A stretch of DNA of 64,000 nt from Aquabacterium humicola (GTDB lineage Bacteria > Pseudomonadota > Gammaproteobacteria > Burkholderiales > Burkholderiaceae_C). The notes under the pieces were generated by a model. The model was not told the DNA's origin, ran no database searches, and saw only the letters and a list, made by a program, of their open reading frames with translations. The stretch spans positions 62,001-126,000 of the forward strand of contig NZ_JARGNB010000003.1 in NCBI RefSeq assembly GCF_030167915.1, in the 5' to 3' direction. Positions 33,901 through 43,459 of the stretch are shown here, in pieces. The position numbers and the translations under genes were made by a program. How positions within the stretch are numbered: position 1 is the stretch's first letter; each line of letters starts with the position of its first letter.

Positions 33901-35262
33901 ATGATCGCATTGCAGCGCCTGCGGGCGCCCGTGTTCTCCCGGTTCCTGGCCAGCGTGGCGCTGGCGCTGTCCGCACTGACCGCCGGCCAGCCGGCCGTCG
34001 CGGCCAACAACGACCCCATCGTGCTGGTGCACGGTTTCCTCGGCTTCGGCCCGCACGAGCTGCAGGGCACCGGCTTCAAGTACTGGGGCGGGTTCAACGA
34101 CCTGCAGTCCTACCTGAGGACGCGCAACGGCTCGCACCCCGTGCACACGGCCACCGTCGGGCCGGTCAGCTCGAACTGGGACCGGGCCGTGGAGCTGTAC
34201 ACCCAGATCAAGGGCGGCTGCGCCGACTACGGCGCGAAGCAGACGGCCAAGTTCGCGGCCTGGGGCAAGATCCAGAAGCCGGCCGGCAAGTGCTGGGCCG
34301 CGGACCCGAACAACAACCCGAACAAGTACCCGCTGGCGCTGTATCCGCAGTGGGATGCCGCGCATCCGATCCACTTCATTGCGCACAGCCAGGGCGGGCA
34401 GACCGTGCGCACGCTGATCCAGCTGCTGGAGAACGGTTCGCCCAACGGCAACGAGGGCGGCAGCGCGCTCTTCACCGGCGGCAAGGTCGGCTGGGTCAAG
34501 AGCGCGACCACGCTGTCCAGCCCGCACGACGGCACCACGCTGCGCGACGTGATCATCGACTACGTGCCGAAGGTTTCCGAGCTGGCCGGCAAGATCGTCG
34601 AGGTCGCCGGCTTCGGCGGCAGCAGCGGCGCGCTCTACAACTTCGAGCTCGAGCAGTACGGCCTCTCGCAAGGCCCGGCGGAGAGCCTGCAGGACTTCAT
34701 CCAGCGCACGCGGGGCGCGGCGTTCTGGTCGCTGACGAACAAGGACGCGGCGCAGTGGGATCTGGGCCCGGACGGCGCGAAGCAGCTCAACAGCTGGGTC
34801 AAGACCTCGCCCAACGTCTACTACTTCTCGATCGGCAGCAAGGCGACCGAGCAGGGCTCGTTCTGCTGCAACGGCACCGACCGGATCATCGCGCCGATCC
34901 AGAGCAGCAGCTACCAGTACGCGCGCAACGACATGATCTTCTTCACCAAGCCGACCGCGGGCGAATGGGTGGTGCCCTCGATCTTCACGCGCGGCATGGG
35001 CTCGTACACGCAGTCCGATCCGAGCCGGGTGCTCATCAACAGCAGCTGGTTCCCCAATGACGGCGTGGTCAACACCATCAGCATGCGCGGGCCGAGCGGC
35101 CAGCCGTCGCGCAACCACAGCGGCGCGCCGGTGCGCGGCACCTGGAACTACCTGGGCTACTACAACCAGTACGACCACTTCGACGTGATCGGCTGGCTGC
35201 TGCCGGCGTCGTCGGTGTTCCCGATCTACGACAACATCACGAACATCCTCTACGGGCTGTAG
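33901..35262 (+). CDS. Secreted triacylglycerol lipase, thermostable-lipase family type
   Basis: 453 residues; ATG at 33901 with a GGAG upstream. An open frame reaches back to 33613 but without family similarity. Residues 1-35 are a signal peptide (SVALALSALTAGQPAVAA). NDPIVLVHGFLGFG begins the alpha/beta hydrolase fold and holds the oxyanion region. FIAHSQGGQT gives the nucleophile Ser163, FPNDGVVN the likely acid Asp, and YDHFDVIGW the likely His. The order and length match Geobacillus/Staphylococcus-like family I.5/I.6 lipases, which usually bind zinc and calcium. It is exported. It is followed eight bases later by a small helical protein. Confidence 0.88.
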   Translation: MIALQRLRAPVFSRFLASVALALSALTAGQPAVAANNDPIVLVHGFLGFGPHELQGTGFKYWGGFNDLQSYLRTRNGSHPVHTATVGPVSSNWDRAVELYTQIKGGCADYGAKQTAKFAAWGKIQKPAGKCWAADPNNNPNKYPLALYPQWDAAHPIHFIAHSQGGQTVRTLIQLLENGSPNGNEGGSALFTGGKVGWVKSATTLSSPHDGTTLRDVIIDYVPKVSELAGKIVEVAGFGGSSGALYNFELEQYGLSQGPAESLQDFIQRTRGAAFWSLTNKDAAQWDLGPDGAKQLNSWVKTSPNVYYFSIGSKATEQGSFCCNGTDRIIAPIQSSSYQYARNDMIFFTKPTAGEWVVPSIFTRGMGSYTQSDPSRVLINSSWFPNDGVVNTISMRGPSGQPSRNHSGAPVRGTWNYLGYYNQYDHFDVIGWLLPASSVFPIYDNITNILYGL

Positions 35263-35270
35263 GGCACGCG

Positions 35271-35720
35271 ATGGCAACGGCACGATTCCTGGGCTGGCTC
35301 GGCGCGGCATCGGCCGTGGCGATCGCCGGCGCGCTGGTCGCGGGGAACGACGAAGACGTCGTGCCGCGCGGGGTCACGACGGAACCGGCACCGTTGCCGA
35401 TCGTGCAAGCCGTCGCGCGCGTGCCTGCAGCGCCCATCGGCGCCGCGACGGCAGAACGGCCCGCGGCGCCGCCGGCTTCGGCGGCGGCGCGACCCATGCC
35501 GACGCCGGCGCGTCTGCACGAGATAGAACGCGAGGTGATGCGCCTGCGCGAAGCCGGTGGCAGCGACGATGACGCCTACCGCCTGCGCGCGCTCGCGCTC
35601 AGCACGGCATTCGCGGCGCAACAGGCGGAGAGGGAGGCGGCCGAACGCACCTGGCAGCACGAACAGGCGCAGCGCGCATCGATGGAAGCAGCGCCCCAGC
35701 CGCTGCTGGTGACGGAGTAG
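35271..35720 (+). CDS. Small membrane-anchored helical protein, possible short lipase chaperone
   Basis: 149 residues beginning eight bases after the lipase stop. One N-terminal membrane helix (FLGWLGAASAVAIAGALVAG) is followed by a Pro/Ala-rich linker of about 55 residues. A charged helical domain follows (LHEIEREVMRLREAGG; YRLRALALSTAFAAQQAERE). The topology and the position directly behind a lipase resemble the lipase foldase Lif, but Lif proteins are 280-350 residues with long helices and an RxxFDY-type motif, which I do not see. It may be a much shortened foldase or a lipase-specific partner. The gene call is firm; the role is inference. Confidence 0.65.
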   Translation: MATARFLGWLGAASAVAIAGALVAGNDEDVVPRGVTTEPAPLPIVQAVARVPAAPIGAATAERPAAPPASAAARPMPTPARLHEIEREVMRLREAGGSDDDAYRLRALALSTAFAAQQAEREAAERTWQHEQAQRASMEAAPQPLLVTE

Positions 35721-35738
35721 GCCGGGTCCGCCGCCGCG

Positions 35739-38147
35739 TCAGGTATCGCGGTAGATCGTCAGCCCCTTCAGCGACATCTTCGGTGGCGGGAACAGCCAGC
35801 TCGCCGCGTAGCCGATCACGATGCACAGCAGGATCGAGATCGCGAGGTAGAAGTACGGGTGCACGAGCTTGAAGACCCACGCGGTGGTCGTCAGGGCGAT
35901 GGCCGACGCGATGCCGATCGCCACGCCCGGCGCGTTCGCGCGCTTCGTGAACATGCCCAGCGTGTAGGCGCCGGCGAAGCCGCCGCCGAGCAGGCCGGCG
36001 AGCTCGATCGAGACGTCGAACAGCGAGTGGATGTCGTAGCGCGACAGCACCAGCGCGAAGGCGATGCCGATCAGGCCCGAGACCACCGTCATGATCTCGG
36101 CGAACAGCACGCTGCGGCGCGGGCTGGGGTTCTTGACCAGCTTCTCGTAGAAGTCGACCGAGGCCAGCGTCGAGACGCTGTTCATGATGCTCGACAGCGT
36201 GGCCATCGCGGCGGCGAAGATGCCGGCGATGATCAGCCCGGTGATGCCCATCGGCAACTCGGCGGCGATGAACAGCGGGAAGGTCGCGTCGATGCTGAGG
36301 TGCGGGTTCATGCGCTCGGGATGCGCCTGGTAATAGACGAAGAGCGCGGTGCCGATCGAATAGAACACGAAGCCGCCGGGGATCATGATCGCCGCGAAGG
36401 CCCAGATCGAGCGGCCGGCGTCGCGGTCGTTCTTCGTCGACAGCGTGCGCTGCATCAGCACCTGGTCCTTCGGGAAGGTCAGCACCACGTCGAACAGCAC
36501 CAGGAAGATGAAGCCCCAGACGGTGGCCTTGGTCAGGTCGAAGCTGAAGTCGAAGAGCTTGGTCTTGTCCTCGGCCACCGCGGTGTCGACGAACTGGCGC
36601 CAGCCGCCGTCGAGGCCCCAGATCATGAAGCCGATCGCGAAGATCGCGCCGCCCATCTTGACGACCAGCTGCACCACGTCGGTCCACACCACCGCCTTCA
36701 TGCCGCCCATCGCGGTGTAGACGATCGTGAAGCCGCCCATCATCAGCACGCTCCAGATCACGTCGATGCCGGTGATGGTGGCGATCGCCAGCGACGGCAG
36801 GAACAGGATCACGCTCATGCGGCTGCCCAGCTGCACCAGGATGCACAGCGCGCTGGCCAGCATGCGGATCACCGGGTGGAAGCGCGTCTCCAGGTACGAG
36901 AACACGCTCATCAGGTCAAGCCGGCGCAGCAGCGGCACGATCCACACCGCGACGAACATCAGCCCCAGCACCGCGACGAGGTTGTTCGTCATGTACTGCC
37001 AGTTGGTCTCGAAGGCCTTCGCCGGGATCGCGATGTAGCTGATCGAGCTGGTGTTGGCGGCGTACAGGCTGACGCCCGCGGCCCAGAACGGGATCGAACG
37101 GCCGCCGACGAAGAACTCGGCGGTCGACTGGCGCTTCTCGCGCAGGTAGAAGTACGCGCCGATGCCCAGCATGCCGACGAGGTAGACCACGATCACGATC
37201 CAGTCCAGCCACTTCAGCAGCAGCTTGCCGGCCTCGACCTCGATGCCACCGACCGCCGTCGTGCCGTCCGGCGCCGCGCGCGTGAAGACGAAGCCGTTGC
37301 GCCAGGGCTCGACCAGCCGCGCACCGTCGGCCTGCGGCGGCGGCAGCGCGCCCCAACCCTTGGTGATGGTGTGCAGCGTCATCAGCTGCGGCGCTGCGGC
37401 GTCGCCGGTGCGCACGAGGTACAGCAGGTGCGCCTGGCCGGTCGGCCGGCCGGCGCCGGGCAGCACGCGGCCGGGGGCCGGCGGGCGCGCCTGCCAGCCG
37501 TCGGTGGCCGACCAGCGCCAGACGAGCTCGACTTGCCCGTTCGGCACGGTGACGAAGAGCGCGCCGGTCTGGCCGATCAGCGTGCTGGCGGCCCCGGTCC
37601 CGGCCCCAGGCCAGGTCGGCAGCGCCGACCATCTGGGCTCGACCGACAGCGGATCGATGCGCAGCAGCGTCGGCACGCCGCCGCCATTCACCCCGGTCAG
37701 GAACAGCGTGCCGGTCAGCAGCGTGCCGCGCACGTCGGCCAGCGGCTCGGGCAGCGGCGGCAGGTCGCGGGTGGCCAGGCCGCCGTCCAGACCCGCGTCG
37801 ATGCGGGCGATGCGTTCGACGGCCCTGGCCGCGCCCATCAGAAGATAGGACTCTCCGCCCCGCTGCACCACGCCAAGCACCGGCTGCGGCGCACGCCAGG
37901 CCAGCGCCGTCCAGCGGGTGCGCGCGGCATCGAGCTGCCAGGCCTGCTGGCGGCCGAGGGCCAGCAGCTGCTCGCCCGCGGTCGCGAAGCCCACGATGTC
38001 GTCCGGCGTGGCGGGCAGCGCGGGCAGCGGCTGCAGGCGCAGCGTCGGCAGCGGCGCTGCGTGCGCGGCGGGCGTTGCCGCGAAGAACATCAGGCTCGCC
38101 AGCAGCGCGAGCAGCGTGGCCAGGCACGCAGGCGATCGAAAGCTCAT
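35739..38147 (-). CDS. Fusion of a propeller-like domain to a sodium:solute symporter
   Basis: 802 residues; the ATG at 38147 overlaps the CitE-like stop as ATGA. Residues 1-30 are a signal peptide. Residues 31-310 are beta-rich with repeated units (GEQLLALGRQQAWQLDAART; LTGTLFLTGVNGGGVPTLLR; QTGALFVTVPNGQVELVWRW), as in a Kelch-type or NanM-type propeller. From about residue 315 there is an SSS-family transporter with about 13 helices (DWIVIVVYLVGMLGIGAYFY; FFVGGRSIPFWAAGVSLYAA). Propeller-SSS fusions are known in sialic-acid and other sugar-acid uptake. Here it is coupled to a CitE-like enzyme, so an organic or sugar acid is a reasonable guess. Confidence 0.85.
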   Translation of the reverse strand: MSFRSPACLATLLALLASLMFFAATPAAHAAPLPTLRLQPLPALPATPDDIVGFATAGEQLLALGRQQAWQLDAARTRWTALAWRAPQPVLGVVQRGGESYLLMGAARAVERIARIDAGLDGGLATRDLPPLPEPLADVRGTLLTGTLFLTGVNGGGVPTLLRIDPLSVEPRWSALPTWPGAGTGAASTLIGQTGALFVTVPNGQVELVWRWSATDGWQARPPAPGRVLPGAGRPTGQAHLLYLVRTGDAAAPQLMTLHTITKGWGALPPPQADGARLVEPWRNGFVFTRAAPDGTTAVGGIEVEAGKLLLKWLDWIVIVVYLVGMLGIGAYFYLREKRQSTAEFFVGGRSIPFWAAGVSLYAANTSSISYIAIPAKAFETNWQYMTNNLVAVLGLMFVAVWIVPLLRRLDLMSVFSYLETRFHPVIRMLASALCILVQLGSRMSVILFLPSLAIATITGIDVIWSVLMMGGFTIVYTAMGGMKAVVWTDVVQLVVKMGGAIFAIGFMIWGLDGGWRQFVDTAVAEDKTKLFDFSFDLTKATVWGFIFLVLFDVVLTFPKDQVLMQRTLSTKNDRDAGRSIWAFAAIMIPGGFVFYSIGTALFVYYQAHPERMNPHLSIDATFPLFIAAELPMGITGLIIAGIFAAAMATLSSIMNSVSTLASVDFYEKLVKNPSPRRSVLFAEIMTVVSGLIGIAFALVLSRYDIHSLFDVSIELAGLLGGGFAGAYTLGMFTKRANAPGVAIGIASAIALTTTAWVFKLVHPYFYLAISILLCIVIGYAASWLFPPPKMSLKGLTIYRDT

Positions 38148-39025
38148 TCGGACGGTGAAGACGGTGGCGCGCCGGCCAGCAGGGCGCGCGCGCGGTCGAG
38201 GTAGGGAGTGTCGATCATGCGGTCGTCGACCACGAACGCGCCGCGTCCAGCGGCCTGCGCGGCCGCGGCGGCGTCCACCACCCGGCGCGCGAAGGCCAGC
38301 TCGGCCGGCGTGGGCGTGAACACCGCATGCGCCCAGGCCACCTGCTTCGGATGGATGCAGCTCTTGCCGACGAAGCCCAGGCCCCGCGCCAGGCGGGCTT
38401 CGGCGGTGAAGCCGGCGGCGTCGTCCAGGCCAGGCCAGGCGCCGTCGATCGCGTCGATGCCCGCTTCGGCAGCCGCCAGGCGCAGCGTGAACATCGCCGC
38501 GTGCACTGCCTGCAGGTCGTCGCGGCGGATGCCGGCGGGCTCGAACAGGTCGCCCAGCCCGAGCTGTAGCGCGCGCACGCGCGGATGCGCCTGCGCGAGC
38601 TCGGCGGCGCGGCGCAGCGCGCGCGGGGTCTCGATGGTCAGCAGCAGCTTCAGCGGTGGGCGGTCGGCGCCGGCGGCGGCCTCGGCGCGTTCGATGGCCG
38701 CCACGGCTGTGCGCAGCGAGGCGACATCGTCGATCTTCGGCAGGTTCAGCCACGCGGCCGCGCTGCCGGCGATGGCAGCGACATCGGACTCGAAATCCGG
38801 CGTGCCGACCGCATTGCAGCGCACGATCAGCGCCACCGGCGTCGTGCGGGCCGCGTCGCTGCGCAGGAACTGCGCGACAGACGCGCGCGCAGCGGCCTTG
38901 CCCTCGACCGGCACGGCGTCCTCCAGGTCCAGCGACACCGCGTCGGCGCCGACGGCCAGGGCCTTGTCGAAGCGCTGCGGCTGCGTGCCGGGCACAAAGA
39001 GCTTGCTACGCATGGACGGCCGCAT
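38144..39025 (-). CDS. HpcH/HpaI aldolase / citrate lyase beta-like enzyme
   Basis: 293 residues; the ATG at 39013 (MRSKLFVPG) is closest to the family start, and the ATG at 39025 adds four residues. RSKLFVPGTQPQRFDKAL, ADAVSLDLEDAVPVEGKA and LLLTIETPRALRRAAEL are diagnostic of CitE-like proteins. The Glu and Asp residues in these motifs bind magnesium, and SCIHPKQV closes the active site. Members cleave or form citramalyl-, malyl- or related CoA thioesters. The gene precedes, and overlaps, the symporter gene. The exact substrate is open. Confidence 0.88.
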   Translation of the reverse strand: MRPSMRSKLFVPGTQPQRFDKALAVGADAVSLDLEDAVPVEGKAAARASVAQFLRSDAARTTPVALIVRCNAVGTPDFESDVAAIAGSAAAWLNLPKIDDVASLRTAVAAIERAEAAAGADRPPLKLLLTIETPRALRRAAELAQAHPRVRALQLGLGDLFEPAGIRRDDLQAVHAAMFTLRLAAAEAGIDAIDGAWPGLDDAAGFTAEARLARGLGFVGKSCIHPKQVAWAHAVFTPTPAELAFARRVVDAAAAAQAAGRGAFVVDDRMIDTPYLDRARALLAGAPPSSPSE

Positions 39026-39231
39026 CGATCATCGGCGTGCAGTGTGGCGATTCGCCACCTACGAAACAGCCATTGCGAATAGCTTCAGACGATAGATTTC
39101 GTTGCCACCCGCTCAGGCGCAACGTCGATGACTTGCAAAGTACGCGGCCCCGTACGCGACCGGGTCGGGCTTGCCCTTGCGGCGACCTTCCGTCAACATC
39201 GCCGCATGCCGACCCACAGCCTGTGCCGCGC

Positions 39232-40227
39232 ATGCCCCTGATCCCCGTGGACCGGCTGCTCGCCGTGGCGAGCGCCGGCTTTGTGGCGCTGTGCCTCGCC
39301 GTGACGGCGCAGGCCGCGGAGTTACGCCTGGCGGTGGCCCGCGGCACGGTCTCGCTGCCGATCTACGTCGCGCAGGCCCGCGGCCACTTCGCGGCCGAGG
39401 GTCTCCTGCCCGAGCTGATCGATTGCAAGAGCGGCCGCCACTGCCTGGAGCTGCTGTCGCAGCAGCAGGCCGAGCTGGCGACCGGCGCCGAGTTCCTCGT
39501 CGCGCTGGATGCCGGCCGGTCGGCGGGCCTGAGCATCCTGGCGACGCTCAGTGCGTCGTCGCAGCAGCTGAAGGTGGTCGGCCGCCGCAGCGCCGGCATC
39601 CAGGCACCGGCGGACCTGCGCGGACACCGCATCGGTGCGCCGGCCGGCACCTCGGCACAGTACTTCCTGTCGGCCTGGCTGCAGCACCATGGGCTCGAGA
39701 CGCGCCAGGTGGTGCCGGTGAACCTGGGTGTCGACCGCCTGCTCGACGGCCTCGCGCGCCAGAGTCTCGATGCGGTGGCGATCTGGGAGCCGATGGCCTC
39801 GCAGGCGCTGGCGCAGCTGGGCAGCGACGGCGTGCTGCTGCCGAGCCCGCGCATCTACCAGCAGCACTTCGTGCTCGTGGCCTTGCGCGAGCTGAGCGCG
39901 CAGCGCGGGGCGGACCTGCAGCGGCTGCTGAAGGCGCTGGCGCGCGCGCAGCGCTGGATCGCCGAACGGCCGGACGACGCGGCGCAGGTGCTGGCCGAGA
40001 AGCTGCAGATCACGCCGGCCGCCGCGCGTGCCGCCGCCGCCGAGCACGACTACCGGCTCACGCTGACGCCGCAGCTGGTGCAGACGATGGACCAGCAGCT
40101 GCGTTGGGCGCTGCGCGAGGGGCTGCTCGGGCCCGCGGTGCGGCCGGGGGCGCTGCAGGGCGCTGTCGACCCGGGCCCGCTGCAACGCGCCGTGCCGGGC
40201 GCGGTGACCCTGTCGGGCCCGCCGTGA
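39232..40227 (+). CDS. NitT/TauT-type ABC substrate-binding protein
   Basis: 331 residues from the ATG at 39232, with a signal peptide ending AVTAQAAE. ELRLAVARGTVSLPIYVAQA and GHFAAEGLLPELIDC are the usual start of SsuA/THI5-like binding proteins, and DGLARQSLDAVAIWEPMASQ is the typical second-lobe segment. Family members bind sulphonates, nitrate or thiamine precursors in the periplasm. No permease or ATPase gene accompanies it here, so it may be an orphan component that works with a transporter encoded elsewhere. The ligand is unknown. Confidence 0.85.
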   Translation: MPLIPVDRLLAVASAGFVALCLAVTAQAAELRLAVARGTVSLPIYVAQARGHFAAEGLLPELIDCKSGRHCLELLSQQQAELATGAEFLVALDAGRSAGLSILATLSASSQQLKVVGRRSAGIQAPADLRGHRIGAPAGTSAQYFLSAWLQHHGLETRQVVPVNLGVDRLLDGLARQSLDAVAIWEPMASQALAQLGSDGVLLPSPRIYQQHFVLVALRELSAQRGADLQRLLKALARAQRWIAERPDDAAQVLAEKLQITPAAARAAAAEHDYRLTLTPQLVQTMDQQLRWALREGLLGPAVRPGALQGAVDPGPLQRAVPGAVTLSGPP

Positions 40228-40290
40228 CCTTCGGCTCGCTGCAGCCAGGCCGGCACGGTCTGCCCGCGGCGCGACGACCCGTAGCCGCGC

Positions 40291-43200
40291 TCAGCTGTCG
40301 CCGCGCTCGAGCGCGATCTCCCGCGCTCGGTGAGCCTTCAGCGCCACCAGCACGTCGCGCCTGAACAGGCGCTTGGCCTGGCAATAGCCGAGCGCACGAT
40401 AGCTTTCCCACTGCGCCTCGTCGAAGAACTGATCCGCCGTCGGCTCCTGCGGGAACGGCCGATGCGTGACGGCGTACTGCCGGACGTCCGCCGGCACGTC
40501 GGACGTCACGTGAGGCTTGATGAGCACGATCTGTGTCGGCCCATGGGAACGGCTTTGGCCGATCGGCCATGCGTAGAGCAGGACGGCGATCGGGGCACCG
40601 GCCGCGGGTTGCAGGGGCTTGCCGTCGGAGCCGATGAATGGCTTGAAGTCCTCAGGTTGTCCGTACAGTGCGGCGAGCGTCTTGTCGAGCGGCGCCTTGG
40701 CAAGGCGAACGTCGACCTGCATGTCGATTCGCGCCAGGCGGATCAGATTGGCCAGGTCGTCGAACTGGTAGGCGGGATCGGCGCCGTTGTCCGACACGAA
40801 GATCTGCTCGACCTTGCGATGCGGACGTAGCAGTTCGTACAGCCCGGTGTTCTCGAAATGCCCGCCGTCCGACAGGTACTGCCAGGTCCGATGCGTGCCG
40901 TGGAAACTGGCCCGCAGTTCGTACGACAGGTACCGTTGCGTGCGGAACAGAAGCCCGACGCCTTCACGCAACCATCGGGTGGACTTCGCGTCGGACGTGT
41001 TCGACGGCTGGTTCCCGCGCTTGTCCGCTCCCGTCGGCCACCAAGTGCCGAGGCGGACGTTGGCTGCGCCCATCAGCAGCGACATGCCGAGCGTCGTTTC
41101 GCGTCCGATGCCCGTCGAGAACGCGGCCCCCGACGTCCCGATCCATTGCCCGAGGTTCAGCGGGCGATCTACCGAGCTGGGACTCCATCGCTTCGGTGCG
41201 TCGAAGGCCCGGACGTCTTCTCCATCGAGCGACAGCCCGAAGGGCAGCACGGCCAGCGGTTGACCCTTGCGGTCGCGCTGGACGAGCTGCTCGGCCGGAT
41301 CGACGGTCTTGTTCACGCACACGTTGATGATGTGCAGTGGCGCCAGCGTGGTGATCTCCTTGCCGCAGTAGAAGTCGCTCAGCTGTATCTGGTCGCGCGC
41401 CATCGGTTCGGCCGCGCTGCGCTTGGCCTCGTTGGTGTCGCGGAACCGCTGGCCGTTGGAAGCGCCGAGGTAGGCCCGCGTCAGGCGCGATGCGTAGAAC
41501 GGCTGCAGGCTAGACATGTTGATGAAGCCGGGAAACAAGCCGGTGGCGAGCGCGATGGCGAATGACACCCCCACCAACCAACCGAGGATGGCCAGCTGCG
41601 TGTCGCCCAGCAACACCGTCGGATCCGGCACGGTGCCGCCCCAGATCATCACGTGGACTGCCATGGCCCAGAGCGCGCCGACGAGCACGAAGATCGCCAT
41701 GCCGGCGATGCCTGCCAGCGACATCAGCGGCAACTTGCGCAGCGCATCGGGCAGCTTGGCGCCGTTGCTCTTCGCCAGGCGCTGCGCCAACCATGACAGC
41801 GCCCCGGCCAGCGCGGCCGGCGACAACGTAGAGGCGACCGCGTGGCTCCTGAACGCGGCAAGGTACAGGGTCTGGCCGAGCGTGTCGATGACGGCCAGGA
41901 CGGCGATGACCAGCGAGGCGGTAAGCGAAGCCTGCAGACCTCGTGTCAGCAGCACCCGTTGCTTGGAAGCGCTGGGCCACCGGGCGATGATCAGCACGTA
42001 CAGCAGCGTTGCGCTCAGGGCGACCACGCCAATGACCAGCGTAACGACCATGCGCAACACCTCGCCCGACCGTTCGGCGTCCTCGAACTGCAGCTTGCGC
42101 CAGGTGAGGCTGAAGAGCGCCGGCGCGTGTTCGGGCCACTGCACGCAGGCGACCACCGTGAGCACCACGCCGATGAGGGCCATTGCCGCGACGCCACTGT
42201 TGGTGCGTCGGCTATTGCCTTTGGGGTCTTCGTGCACGAGCCAATAGGCAACACCCATCACGAGCCCGACCGTCAGCACCGGCATCAGCCACAGCACCGA
42301 CAGCGGACTCCACCAGATGTGATCGGTCAGTGCGCTGTCCTTGATCAGGCAGGCATTGCGGGCAGCCTCGAGCAGCGCACGTTCCCAATCCCCATAGGGG
42401 GACCAGTAGGTCGCCGCAAATGCGCGCAAGAGCGTCAACACCGAGACGAACGCGATCATCACGGTGCCAATGACGCAGTGAACCGACAGCCAGTTTCGCA
42501 GGCCGATCGCCATCACGTAGAGCGCATCGCCCGAGCCGGTAGGCATCAGGTAGCGGCCGTTCTCGCGCAACCAGCTGAGGGGAGCGCTCAGGATGCCCTC
42601 GCCGGTATAGATCGAGGCATCGGCGCGGATACGCTGTGGCGGGCCCTTGGTCAGGACTGCGAGGGCATCGTCGGCGGCCACCGCCATTGGTGACTTGGCG
42701 GGCGGGCCAGAAGGCGGGCCAGACGGTGCGCCGGCGCCGGGTTCCTCCGCAGCGTCCGCCCCGGGTTCGTGCGACTGCGACTCGGCGGGCGGTTCGGGCT
42801 GCGCTTCCGACTCGTGCGGCGACGCTGCGCCCTGCTTCTTCGACTTCGTCTCCCACCCCTCGCCGAGTGAACTCAGCTTGGCCCATGCCGCGCGCCACAA
42901 CGGCATGAGCCGCGCGCGCCATCCTTGCGAGGCGGGTGGTTCCGGCACGTTCGCCTTCAGCCGGCCAGGCAGGAAGAGGCTGCAGAGAAATCCTCCGAGG
43001 TAACCGCCGCCGCTGACCGTCGAGAGGTAATCGATGCGCGACAGCAGCGAGTCCTTGAATTCCCTGACCTCGGCGACGCCGATCCGCGGCGCCTCCGCCA
43101 TCGCCTGCACCACGCCAAGCGAGAACGTGGCGCTGCGGATGCCGCCGCCCGACAGCGCCAGCGCCACGCGCTCCTCGCTGTCCGACGCTGAATCGTCGCG

Positions 43201-43329
43201 AAGCTGCGCCAAGGAATCGTCGCGAAGCTGCGCCAAGGAATTGACGCGAAGCTGCGCCAAGGCAGCGCGCCGTGCGGCGATGGCGGAGTCCTCCGTCGGG
43301 GCTTCTTTCGGCGGTGATGGCGTCGTCAT
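40291..43329 (-). CDS. Patatin-like phospholipase with a polytopic membrane insert
   Basis: 1012 residues. The patatin domain is split. ALALSGGGIRSATFSLGV is the oxyanion loop and STVSGGGYLGG holds the nucleophile at Ser106 near the N-terminus; YLSDGGHFENTGLYELL gives the partner Asp in the last quarter. Between them lies a Pro/Glu-rich linker (about 165-220), then about ten membrane helices (for example VIGTVMIAFVSVLTLLRAFA). No signal peptide is present, so the lipase parts face the cytoplasm. It probably hydrolyses membrane lipids. The N-terminus carries an in-frame three-copy octapeptide repeat. It stands alone, convergent with the binding-protein gene. Confidence 0.85.
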   Translation of the reverse strand: MTTPSPPKEAPTEDSAIAARRAALAQLRVNSLAQLRDDSLAQLRDDSASDSEERVALALSGGGIRSATFSLGVVQAMAEAPRIGVAEVREFKDSLLSRIDYLSTVSGGGYLGGFLCSLFLPGRLKANVPEPPASQGWRARLMPLWRAAWAKLSSLGEGWETKSKKQGAASPHESEAQPEPPAESQSHEPGADAAEEPGAGAPSGPPSGPPAKSPMAVAADDALAVLTKGPPQRIRADASIYTGEGILSAPLSWLRENGRYLMPTGSGDALYVMAIGLRNWLSVHCVIGTVMIAFVSVLTLLRAFAATYWSPYGDWERALLEAARNACLIKDSALTDHIWWSPLSVLWLMPVLTVGLVMGVAYWLVHEDPKGNSRRTNSGVAAMALIGVVLTVVACVQWPEHAPALFSLTWRKLQFEDAERSGEVLRMVVTLVIGVVALSATLLYVLIIARWPSASKQRVLLTRGLQASLTASLVIAVLAVIDTLGQTLYLAAFRSHAVASTLSPAALAGALSWLAQRLAKSNGAKLPDALRKLPLMSLAGIAGMAIFVLVGALWAMAVHVMIWGGTVPDPTVLLGDTQLAILGWLVGVSFAIALATGLFPGFINMSSLQPFYASRLTRAYLGASNGQRFRDTNEAKRSAAEPMARDQIQLSDFYCGKEITTLAPLHIINVCVNKTVDPAEQLVQRDRKGQPLAVLPFGLSLDGEDVRAFDAPKRWSPSSVDRPLNLGQWIGTSGAAFSTGIGRETTLGMSLLMGAANVRLGTWWPTGADKRGNQPSNTSDAKSTRWLREGVGLLFRTQRYLSYELRASFHGTHRTWQYLSDGGHFENTGLYELLRPHRKVEQIFVSDNGADPAYQFDDLANLIRLARIDMQVDVRLAKAPLDKTLAALYGQPEDFKPFIGSDGKPLQPAAGAPIAVLLYAWPIGQSRSHGPTQIVLIKPHVTSDVPADVRQYAVTHRPFPQEPTADQFFDEAQWESYRALGYCQAKRLFRRDVLVALKAHRAREIALERGDS
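43190..43261. repeat. Three tandem 24-base units within the patatin gene
   Basis: The unit GAATCGTCGCGAAGCTGCGC plus CAAG occurs three times without gap (43190, 43214, 43238); the third copy differs by three bases. On the coding strand each unit encodes an octapeptide of the form LAQLRDDS. Because the unit is a multiple of three, copy-number change would lengthen or shorten the protein without shifting its frame. The repeat lies just before the catalytic oxyanion loop. Confidence 0.9.
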
Positions 43330-43459
43330 CCCGTCGAGGCTAGGTCGTGATCAGTGCGGCCGCGTCATCACTTCGGACGATGCGCGCGGCACCCACCGCC
43401 ATGCCAAGGGGACGAAGGGTGGCCGCCCGCGCCCGCGCCCGCGCATCGGCAGCGGCTGC

